A stretch of 37,122 nucleotides of DNA from a virus: the IMG/VR virus record IMGVR_UViG_3300030451_002463, positions 1 through 37,122 of that record; one strand, given 5' to 3'. Positions 32,559 to 37,122 of the stretch are shown one piece after another. Each line of letters starts with the position of its first letter. Positions within the stretch are counted from its first letter, which is position 1. The position numbers and the translations under genes were made by a program. Under the pieces are notes generated by a model, which saw only the letters and a program-made list of their open reading frames with translations, ran no database searches and was not told the DNA's origin.

Positions 32559-32749
32559 TATTTATCTCCTTCCACTAAGATTATGCTAATCTTATAAGCC
32601 TCAGAGTCATCATGATTTATACCTTGTTCATATCCATTTTTAAATGCAGTTATCTGCTCTAGGTTATAGTTTTGCATAGGTTGTAGGGTCATGTATTCAA
32701 CGTATCCACCACCAGCTTGTTTTTGTAGAACTTGTATTGCGTATTTCAT
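32558..32749 (-). CDS. Small hypothetical protein of inverted cassette
   Basis: A 63-residue protein: MKYAIQVLQKQAGGGYVEYM followed by helical TAFKNGYEQGI and a C-terminal strand (AYKISIILVEGDK), giving a compact alpha/beta look. The start is joined to the upstream stop by TAATG and carries the AAAAGGAGTGGC element. No family recognised; probably an early modulator of host or phage functions. Confidence 0.65.
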   Translation of the reverse strand: MKYAIQVLQKQAGGGYVEYMTLQPMQNYNLEQITAFKNGYEQGINHDDSEAYKISIILVEGDK

Positions 32750-32764
32750 TATGCCACTCCTTTT
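32747..32764 (-). promoter_or_regulatory. Type B ribosome element, copy 3
   Basis: On the plus strand this reads CATTATGCCACTCCTTTT. On the minus strand it is AAAAGGAGTGGCATAATG, combining ribosome site, stop of one gene and start of the next. Exact copies lie at 32923-32940 and 33258-33275. Confidence 0.85.
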
Positions 32765-32925
32765 TTATGTTTAAAAAATTTTTTGCAAATTTCATCCATG
32801 TCATTTTGTGAAAGAAAGATTGCATTTGTACACGACCCATCAACCAATTCTCTAATGATAAAACAGCCAGATTGTTCTTCAAGAATTATGTCGTTGCGTT
32901 TTTTTTCAATTGCTAATAGTTCCAT
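32749..32925 (-). CDS. Small hypothetical protein ending KKGVA
   Basis: A 58-residue protein (MELLAIEKKRNDIILEEQSG start), alpha/beta-looking, with two Cys. Its last codons AAA GGA GTG GCA are the ribosome element of the next gene, so the C-terminal KGVA is fixed by regulation and perhaps not by function. Start and stop both use TAATG joints. No family recognised. Confidence 0.65.
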   Translation of the reverse strand: MELLAIEKKRNDIILEEQSGCFIIRELVDGSCTNAIFLSQNDMDEICKKFFKHKKGVA

Positions 32926-32940
32926 TATGCCACTCCTTTT
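32923..32940 (-). promoter_or_regulatory. Type B ribosome element, copy 2
   Basis: Eighteen bases identical to those at 32747-32764 and 33258-33275. It drives the gene starting at 32925. Confidence 0.85.
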
Positions 32941-33260
32941 TTTGTTCTGATTTGTTTTTGAGCTAAATAAGATGCCTTTAAGATGTTTTTCAAATCATCT
33001 GTTGTTAGCGTTATATTACTTGCTATACAGCTATGAGGATGACATTGAATTATCTCTACATACCTACCACAATCACTCATTCTAGCCTCTACCTCTGTGT
33101 GTTGGTCTTTATATTCTACCATACCACACTTATACTCAACAGATTTTCTGGCTATCACATTTTCTTCAGGTGGGTACAATTTATTATGACCTTCTCCAAC
33201 TAAGTCATTAAGGTTTTCACCATCAAAGTTATGAATGTTGAATTTAGTTTTATTTTCCAT
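32925..33260 (-). CDS. Hypothetical protein of inverted cassette
   Basis: A 111-residue acidic protein with central Cys and His residues (VEYKCGMVEYKDQHTEVEAR, YVEIIQCHPHSC) that might bind a metal, and a C-terminal helix (TDDLKNILKASYLAQKQI). It ends KKGVA for the same reason as its downstream neighbour. TAATG joints lie at both ends. I do not recognise the family. Confidence 0.65.
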   Translation of the reverse strand: MENKTKFNIHNFDGENLNDLVGEGHNKLYPPEENVIARKSVEYKCGMVEYKDQHTEVEARMSDCGRYVEIIQCHPHSCIASNITLTTDDLKNILKASYLAQKQIRTKKGVA

Positions 33261-33275
33261 TATGCCACTCCTTTT
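33258..33275 (-). promoter_or_regulatory. Type B ribosome element, copy 1
   Basis: Eighteen bases identical to the two downstream copies. It encodes the C-terminal KGVA plus stop of the ribbon-helix-helix protein and the start of the 111-residue protein. Confidence 0.85.
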
Positions 33276-33394
33276 AAGTAATTATGTATTATAAAGTTAA
33301 TGTGCTTACCTACACTACGATGGTTCTTTTTAGCATCTTTATCAAGAGCTTTTTTAAGTTCTACATCCATCATTACATTTACGTTCTTAGTCAT
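33260..33394 (-). CDS. Ribbon-helix-helix (Arc/CopG-like) DNA-binding protein
   Basis: A 44-residue protein. VNVMMDVELKKALDKDAKKN followed by HRSVGKHINFIIHNYL has one short strand and two helices in the right lengths for a ribbon-helix-helix dimer, with the G-K-x-I turn before the second helix. As the only clear small transcription-factor fold in the genome, it is the best candidate regulator of the divergent region at 34205-34373. It starts and ends in TAATG joints and ends KGVA. Confidence 0.72.
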   Translation of the reverse strand: MTKNVNVMMDVELKKALDKDAKKNHRSVGKHINFIIHNYLKGVA

Positions 33395-33588
33395 TATTTT
33401 GACCCCCTTGTTAGTTTGATAAATTCAATGTGGCACTCTCTTAATGTGTAGTCTCTATAGTGCTCAGCTTTGAACCTATCTCTTATTATCCAACTCATAT
33501 GTTCCATCTCTGGTAAGAACTCCATAGTATAACCAAGCTCATACCCACCATCTAGTAACCAGTCCTGTGCATAGTCTTTAAGTTTCAT
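33394..33588 (-). CDS. Small hypothetical protein of inverted cassette
   Basis: A 64-residue acidic/aromatic protein (MKLKDYAQDWLLDGGYELGY start, WIIRDRF middle). Its ATG overlaps the preceding stop as ATGA and follows GGGGGTAGC, a variant of the cassette's ribosome element. No family recognised. Confidence 0.6.
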   Translation of the reverse strand: MKLKDYAQDWLLDGGYELGYTMEFLPEMEHMSWIIRDRFKAEHYRDYTLRECHIEFIKLTRGSK

Positions 33589-33926
33589 TTGCTACCCCCT
33601 TTGTATTTTGTAATTGCTTTTATAATTCTTTTAAGCATTTTTATTCTAATGTCTCTAGCAGACAAACTCTTTCTCCACTCCCATGCAAAATTATGTTTAA
33701 GCTCTGCATTGAATAGAAATTTTAAAACTTCTAAATCATTAACTGGAAGATGTAAAAGATATAATTGTCTATTGCTGATATCATCAAAAGTCCATTCACA
33801 ATTTTCTGTGAAATGTGAACTGCCATCCAATAATAATCTTAAATACTTACAGCTTTGAATTAGCTCACTAATTTCACTTAAACCTTCTCTTGTTAATTTT
33901 ATTGTTAGTTTATCATTGTCTTTCAT
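33585..33926 (-). CDS. Hypothetical protein of inverted cassette
   Basis: A 113-residue protein. The acidic/Leu-rich N-terminal half (LTREGLSEISELIQSCKYLR) and strongly basic C-terminal helix (RDIRIKMLKRIIKAITKYKG) suggest an alpha-helical fold. It begins the run of seven genes with overlapping stops and starts, after a 76-base gap containing two competing hairpins. The start carries the AAAAGGAGTAGCAATG element. No family recognised. Confidence 0.62.
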   Translation of the reverse strand: MKDNDKLTIKLTREGLSEISELIQSCKYLRLLLDGSSHFTENCEWTFDDISNRQLYLLHLPVNDLEVLKFLFNAELKHNFAWEWRKSLSARDIRIKMLKRIIKAITKYKGGSK

Positions 33927-33942
33927 TGCTACTCCTTTTGTT
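33921..33942 (-). promoter_or_regulatory. Type A ribosome element shared by two minus-strand starts
   Basis: Twenty-two bases here are identical to 34183-34204. Both place AAAAGGAGTAGCAATG at a start codon. The match extends beyond what ribosome binding alone needs. Confidence 0.8.
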
Positions 33943-33955
33943 AATTATTTCCAGA

Positions 33956-33990
33956 CCCTAGGGTTTCTAGGGAGCCCATTTAGGACTCCC
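33956..33990 (-). promoter_or_regulatory. Two mutually exclusive hairpins in a leader
   Basis: CCCTAG (33956-33961) can pair with CTAGGG (33967-33972). GGGAG (33970-33974) can instead pair with CTCCC (33986-33990), with two further pairs inside. The two share bases 33970-33972, so only one forms at a time. They lie in the only sizeable gap of the inverted cassette, upstream of the gene starting at 33926. No U-run follows either. A translational or attenuation control is possible. Confidence 0.45.
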
Positions 33991-34002
33991 CTCATCAGTG
34001 GA

Positions 34003-34188
34003 TTATATTCTTGGAAATACCCCCCCACAATCATACGAGTCATTATCGCAGTCTGGACATTTATGGGAAATATTGAAATAATCCCCACCCATTGATACCC
34101 ATTTACTCAATTCTGCATCTGTGAAGAATTTATATCCTTTTCCATCACAAGTTTTACAATCTGCTTGTTTATTTAATTTCTTTTTCAT
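34003..34188 (-). CDS. DnaJ-zinc-finger-like small Cys-rich protein
   Basis: A 61-residue protein with CKTCDGKGYKF (CxxCxGxG knuckle) and CPDCDN plus a further Cys (YDCGGVF), resembling one half of a DnaJ-type zinc finger. It is first in the inverted cassette, starting just inside the divergent regulatory region with the 22-base shared ribosome element. Likely zinc-binding; role in host or phage control is inferred from position only. Confidence 0.7.
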   Translation of the reverse strand: MKKKLNKQADCKTCDGKGYKFFTDAELSKWVSMGGDYFNISHKCPDCDNDSYDCGGVFPRI

Positions 34189-34204
34189 TGCTACTCCTTT
34201 TGTT
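34183..34204 (-). promoter_or_regulatory. Type A ribosome element, first cassette gene
   Basis: Identical over 22 bases to 33921-33942. It reads AAAAGGAGTAGCAATG on the minus strand and sets the start at 34188. Confidence 0.8.
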
Positions 34205-34373
34205 TGTTAAACTTTGTTAGTTTATTTATTTGAACGCTACACTAAGTTAAGGACTTCCAGGAAATTATGCAAGAAAAAAAAAGAATTTTCTTTAATCCTC
34301 CTTATAAAAAAAGTTTATTTACTTACTTTTAAATAAGGTGATTTGTATCACTTTTTTGTATTATACTATGCGT
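34205..34373. promoter_or_regulatory. Divergent regulatory region with operator-like palindromes
   Basis: This AT-rich stretch separates divergent genes and holds no gene. GTGAT-TTGT-ATCAC (34338-34351) is a perfect inverted repeat ending 10 bases upstream of TATACT (34362-34367), a -10-like box facing right. For the left-facing genes, TTGCAT (plus-strand 34267-34272) and TAACTT (34244-34249) are spaced 17 bases, a weak promoter match, with the palindrome TTCCAGGAA (34255-34263) between them. AAAGAATTTTCTTT (34280-34293) is a further palindrome. Confidence 0.6.
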
Positions 34374-34649
34374 ATGATAGAAGTATGTTTATTTGCACTG
34401 GGCGTTGGTACTGGCTATGGCTTGTCCACGCTCTCTATTTATATGGGTAACAAAATGGCTGATAATATGGTACAGAAATTCACAGCACCAGTCCAGACCG
34501 AAGAGGAGCCTTCTATCGACACAGAAGTGAACCCCATATATGACTTTTCTGCCTATGAAGAAACACTAAACAACTACACTAACATAGAACCATTACAAGA
34601 CAAAGCAAACACCAACCCAGATGATGATGATTTTAAGCCACTTAACTAG
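34374..34649 (+). CDS. Small membrane-anchored protein with acidic tail
   Basis: About 91 residues: a hydrophobic N-terminal segment (MIEVCLFALGVGTGYGLSTL) that looks like a membrane anchor, then an acidic Asn/Asp-rich tail. No ribosome site precedes ATG 34374 or the in-frame ATG 34368, and TATACT ends at 34367, so the mRNA may start at or near the start codon (leaderless). An extension to GTG 34338 would run through the operator and was rejected. It is the first gene of the long plus-strand block. Confidence 0.6.
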   Translation: MIEVCLFALGVGTGYGLSTLSIYMGNKMADNMVQKFTAPVQTEEEPSIDTEVNPIYDFSAYEETLNNYTNIEPLQDKANTNPDDDDFKPLN

Positions 34650-34650
34650 C

Positions 34651-34755
34651 ATGAAATACAAGCTAAAGCAACGAATAATCGATAGCATTGCATGGGGTAC
34701 TACATTACTTGTAAACCTTGTAATAACTAGTAGAAAAACAAGCATAAAGGATTAA
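34651..34755 (+). CDS. Tiny membrane protein
   Basis: A 34-residue product with a basic N-terminus (MKYKLKQR) and a central hydrophobic helix (IAWGTTLLVNLVI), then a basic end (RKTSIKD). The ATG lies one base after the previous stop. AAAGGA near its end serves the next gene. No family recognised. Confidence 0.5.
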   Translation: MKYKLKQRIIDSIAWGTTLLVNLVITSRKTSIKD

Positions 34756-34756
34756 T

Positions 34757-35362
34757 ATGAAACTAAGAAAAAAGCGTGGTAAGGTTAAAGGATTTGAAGT
34801 TAAGAAGGGTAGAGTAAAGTTTAAACCAGATTACATGATTGAGAAAGATAAGCAAGATAAATTTGAGAGAGCTTATGAAGTAGATTCTGGTGCCTTATTT
34901 AGAGAGGGAAAGATAAAAGTTATTAAGAAAAGAGGTGAGGAATACAACCCATCAAAAGAAGAAGATTTAGAGAGATTAAAAAAGAATATAGTAAAGCCAT
35001 CTGCTAATCAACAAAGGACAAAGGAGCTTATAAGAAAAAGACGTAAGGCAGAGCAAGATAATAAGAAGGCTAATAATGAAAGAGTCAATTTGAGTAAAAT
35101 TAGAAAAGATGCAATGAAATATGACCCTAAATCTGGTAAAATAGTGCCAAGAAAGAAGTATGTAGCTAAGGAGGGTGTAGACCCTACAAAGCCACCCAAA
35201 GCTCCAATCATTAAAGCTGGAAGAAAAATGGAGATAGAAGGAAGAAAAAGAAATCTTGCAAAGAAAGATTCAAAGAGACTTTCAACAAGAAAGTATGCTA
35301 CTAGTGAAGAATTGCGTAGAGTAGATAAATTAAAAAAATATAAAGTAAAGAAAGGTTACTAG
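34757..35362 (+). CDS. Lys/Arg-rich basic protein of terminase region
   Basis: A 201-residue, extremely basic, mostly low-complexity product (MKLRKKRGKVKGFEVKKGRV start, VKPSANQQRTKELIRKRRKA middle). It probably binds nucleic acid and may be disordered alone. It is preceded by AAAGGA at good spacing and lies three genes before the small-terminase-like gene. A role in packaging or DNA condensation is possible. No family recognised. Confidence 0.62.
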   Translation: MKLRKKRGKVKGFEVKKGRVKFKPDYMIEKDKQDKFERAYEVDSGALFREGKIKVIKKRGEEYNPSKEEDLERLKKNIVKPSANQQRTKELIRKRRKAEQDNKKANNERVNLSKIRKDAMKYDPKSGKIVPRKKYVAKEGVDPTKPPKAPIIKAGRKMEIEGRKRNLAKKDSKRLSTRKYATSEELRRVDKLKKYKVKKGY

Positions 35363-35559
35363 TGACAGCATCAAGGCTAGATAAGTACCTTATTAAAATC
35401 CTACGAGGATATAAGAGGACTAACATGATAATAGAGAATGCGTGTGGAAGTGCGTATGAAATAGGCTTTAAAAATGGAATGATAGAGGGAGCTAAGGTTA
35501 ATGGAAAAAAGTATGCAAATAAGGTCAAGAAAGCCCTCAAAGGACAATACAAGTTATAA
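35362..35559 (+). CDS. Small hypothetical basic protein
   Basis: A 65-residue protein starting at GTG that overlaps the preceding stop (TAGTG). A helical core (YLIKILRGYKRTNMIIENAC) is followed by GFKNGMIEGAKVNGKKYANK. No recognised family. Coupled translation supports a real gene. Confidence 0.55.
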   Translation: MTASRLDKYLIKILRGYKRTNMIIENACGSAYEIGFKNGMIEGAKVNGKKYANKVKKALKGQYKL

Positions 35560-35683
35560 GGGTAACTACCACTATAGTGAGACTAGTGAACCTATAGCAA
35601 AGAAGATAAGACAATATTTTAAGAAGGAATGGATATGCCAAACTATACAGAAGAAGCACCAGACTACAAGCCAGAAGAAGTAA
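35501..35683 (+). CDS. Possible small basic protein
   Basis: A 60-codon frame overlapping both neighbours. It covers the gap 35560-35634 that would otherwise be empty, and AAGG lies very close to its ATG. ATG 35513 is an alternative. The product is Lys/Ser/Gln-rich with an aromatic middle (SYKGNYHYSETSEPIAKKIR). Support is weak and it may be chance. Confidence 0.3.
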   Translation: MEKSMQIRSRKPSKDNTSYKGNYHYSETSEPIAKKIRQYFKKEWICQTIQKKHQTTSQKK

Positions 35684-35997
35684 GGAATGATGGCAGAGAT
35701 GCCAAGGGTAGACTAATGAAGGGTCATACTGCTAATCCTAATGGCAGACCTAAGAAGGGGAAGTCTACAGCTGAACAGTTTAGAAGCAATCCAAAGGCAT
35801 TAGATATTTTAAACAAGGTAATACAAATAGCATCAACACTAGGCTCAGAGGATGAGCATAAGGATGCAACAAGCTGTGCAAAGGTCGTAGTAGATAAGAT
35901 TATACCGACACTAAAGGCACAGGATATATCAATAGAGTCAGATTCAGTTACTGGCTTTGTTGTATTACCTAAAGAAGAACCATCACCGAAGGAGTAA
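35635..35997 (+). CDS. Small terminase-like protein
   Basis: A 120-residue protein. The N-terminal GRLMKGHTANPNGRPKKGKS matches the DUF5681-type start seen in small terminase subunits and related DNA-binding phage proteins. The helical rest (AEQFRSNPKALDILNKVIQI, then AKVVVDKIIPTLKA) could form the oligomeric ring. AGAAGGA ends 6 bases before ATG 35635, whereas ATG 35629 would touch it, so the later start was chosen. It lies just upstream of the large terminase. It would recognise phage DNA for packaging. Confidence 0.68.
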   Translation: MPNYTEEAPDYKPEEVRNDGRDAKGRLMKGHTANPNGRPKKGKSTAEQFRSNPKALDILNKVIQIASTLGSEDEHKDATSCAKVVVDKIIPTLKAQDISIESDSVTGFVVLPKEEPSPKE

Positions 35998-35999
35998 AG

Positions 36000-36137
36000 A
36001 TGTCTTTATATGAGAACATAAACAGACGTAAAAAGCTAGGAATAAGTAGACCTAAGAGTAAGTCTACAATCTCTAAGAAGGCGTATGCAAATATGAAGAA
36101 GGGATTTCCTAAGGTTAAGCTAAGAAAGAAAAAATGA
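36000..36137 (+). CDS. Tiny basic protein between terminase genes
   Basis: A 45-residue Lys/Arg-rich product (MSLYENINRRKKLGISRPKS start, VKLRKKK end). AAGGAG lies 6-11 bases before the ATG, and its stop overlaps the large terminase start as ATGA. Small proteins of this YxNINxRKKxGxSRxKxxST kind are common beside phage packaging genes, but the function is unknown to me. Confidence 0.7.
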   Translation: MSLYENINRRKKLGISRPKSKSTISKKAYANMKKGFPKVKLRKKK

Positions 36138-37122
36138 CAGATGTAATCTGGAAACCTCATGAAGGTGCCCAGACATTTGCCTTACAAGTCGGAGATGTAT
36201 ATGAGTGCTTGTATGGTGGTGCAAGAGGTGGAGGTAAGACAGATTGTGGAATGGCGTGGCTGTTAAGAGCTACAGACAATCCAGATGCTAGAATGCTAGT
36301 AATTAGAAGAAATGCTGATGACCTTGCAGACTGGGTAGATAGAGCACATAAGATGTACCCTCATGCAAAGGTAACTGGGAAACCAGCAACAATAAAGTTT
36401 CCCTCTGGAGCAATAATAAGATGTGGGCATTTAAAAGATGAGAGTGCCTACACAAAGTATCAGGGACATGAGTACCAGAGAATATTAATAGAGGAGCTCA
36501 CCCAGATACCATCAGAAGAAAGCTATTTGAAATTGATATCAAGTTGTAGAAGCACAATAAAGGGACTAGAGCCTAAGGTGTTCTGTACAGCAAATCCAGG
36601 TGGTAAAGGTCATCAATGGGTAAAGAGACGCTTCATACAAGGTCATAAGCCTAAGGTGGCGTTTAAAGAGGGTAATTCAAGGTATAGAATGTATATACCA
36701 GCGACGGTAGACAATAACCCTACTCTCATGGAAAATGACCCAGATTACGTTGATTTCCTAGAGAATCTACCAGAGCCATTACGCTCAGCGTGGAGACATG
36801 GAGACTGGGATATATTTGCTGGTCAGTATTTTACTGAATGGAACCCTAAGATGCACGTCATACCAGAGGATGTAGCTAAGAAGTTCGGATATGGTCAGAG
36901 CTTTAATAAAAAGTACATCGGTATTGACTGGGGTTTTAGTGCACCATTTGCGTGTATATGGATAGAGGTAACACCAGACAACAGAGTATTCTGCTATAGG
37001 GAGCTATATGGAACAGAAAAGCACCCTTCAGAGTGGGGACAAGAAATAATGAATATGACTGGAGATGAGGAAATATTTATGAGTCTAGGTGACCCTTCAA
37101 TGTGGGCACGAAACCCAATGAG
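36134..37122 (+). CDS. terL: Terminase large subunit, N-terminal part (continues at 2-454)
   Basis: The packaging motor that translocates DNA into the prohead and cuts it. The ATPase domain has Walker A GGARGGGKT (28-36), Walker B RILIEEL (116-122) and coupling motif TANPGGKGHQW (152-162). The nuclease domain starts at YIGIDWGFSAPFACIW with Asp265 as the first acidic residue. The gene runs off the window after MSLGDPSMW and resumes in frame at the left end. The joined product is about 465 residues. The start overlaps the tiny upstream gene (ATGA). Confidence 0.92.
   Translation, partial: MTDVIWKPHEGAQTFALQVGDVYECLYGGARGGGKTDCGMAWLLRATDNPDARMLVIRRNADDLADWVDRAHKMYPHAKVTGKPATIKFPSGAIIRCGHLKDESAYTKYQGHEYQRILIEELTQIPSEESYLKLISSCRSTIKGLEPKVFCTANPGGKGHQWVKRRFIQGHKPKVAFKEGNSRYRMYIPATVDNNPTLMENDPDYVDFLENLPEPLRSAWRHGDWDIFAGQYFTEWNPKMHVIPEDVAKKFGYGQSFNKKYIGIDWGFSAPFACIWIEVTPDNRVFCYRELYGTEKHPSEWGQEIMNMTGDEEIFMSLGDPSMWARNPM
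37078..37122. repeat. Terminal direct repeat, right copy (circle closure)
   Basis: This copy matches positions 1-45 except at 37099 and 37114, both silent third-codon changes in the terminase. It shows that the sequence wraps. Confidence 0.9.

Noticed and set aside
34338-34373. Upstream GTG start for the 34374 gene
   Set aside because: It would translate through the palindrome and -10-like box, lacks a ribosome site, and adds residues before a natural membrane-anchor start.
1-37122. Temperate phage or prophage
   Set aside because: No integrase, attachment-like core, excisionase or CI-type repressor was found; the ribbon-helix-helix protein alone is not enough.

Overview
The window is the nearly complete, circularly closing genome of an uncultured tailed double-stranded DNA bacteriophage. 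Bases 1-45 recur at 37078-37122 with two substitutions, and the large terminase gene runs off the right end and continues in frame at the left end. The true circle is therefore about 37,077 bp. The DNA is visibly AT-rich, genes are tightly packed with ATGA, TAATG and other short overlaps, and most starts have strong AGGAG-type ribosome binding sites. No integrase, recombinase, CI-like repressor, tRNA, CRISPR array or IS element was seen, so a lytic life cycle is the simplest reading. No tape-measure or contractile-sheath protein was seen. The set of portal, two adaptor-like proteins, a large tubular/stabilisation-like protein and large internal-virion proteins suggests a short-tailed (podovirus-like) virion. 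The host cannot be named; it should be a bacterium using Shine-Dalgarno initiation.

Layout. 34374-37122 joined to 1-25256 is one long plus-strand block for packaging, virion and lysis. It starts with a small membrane protein and basic proteins, then a small-terminase-like protein and the large terminase. Next come two large modular beta-rich proteins, the portal, scaffold, major capsid and decoration proteins, adaptors, the tail protein, three internal-virion candidates (one of 2425 residues) and a lysozyme-like enzyme. 25249-26191 holds a cysteine-cluster protein and small membrane proteins (holin candidates). 26252-32364 is the plus-strand DNA-metabolism block. It encodes a Rad52-like annealing protein with a DUF3820 tail, a RecB-like exonuclease, a Dnmt3-like cytosine-C5 methyltransferase, a helix-turn-helix replication protein that appears to contain the origin inside its own gene, nuclease-like proteins, a Nmad1/DUF1599 protein, a SpoVG-like protein, a NinG-like HNH protein and a PD-(D/E)XK protein. 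32412-34188 is an inverted cassette of eight small genes, including a ribbon-helix-helix protein and two Cys-pair proteins. It is bounded by a bidirectional terminator (32365-32388) and a divergent regulatory region (34205-34373).

How it works together. There is no phage DNA polymerase, primase or helicase, so replication presumably recruits the host replisome through the initiator/origin gene. Rad52-like annealing plus exonuclease, with NinG-like and PD-(D/E)XK nucleases, forms a recombination module that could make and resolve concatemers for the terminase. A stereotyped extended ribosome-binding element (AGGAGTAGC or AGGAGTGGC next to the start codon) occurs nine times. It is confined to the DNA-metabolism block and the inverted cassette, and is absent from the virion genes.

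Most noteworthy: (1) three iterons followed by an AT-rich tract inside the initiator gene, laid out like the lambda O origin; (2) two tandem structural proteins that decompose into 3+3 copies of one module with four jelly-roll-like insertions; (3) a methyltransferase gene bounded start-to-start by a 15-bp repeat that is itself the ribosome-binding element; (4) an unexplained long RNA hairpin at 31092-31146. All functions are read from motifs by eye and none has been checked by a search.
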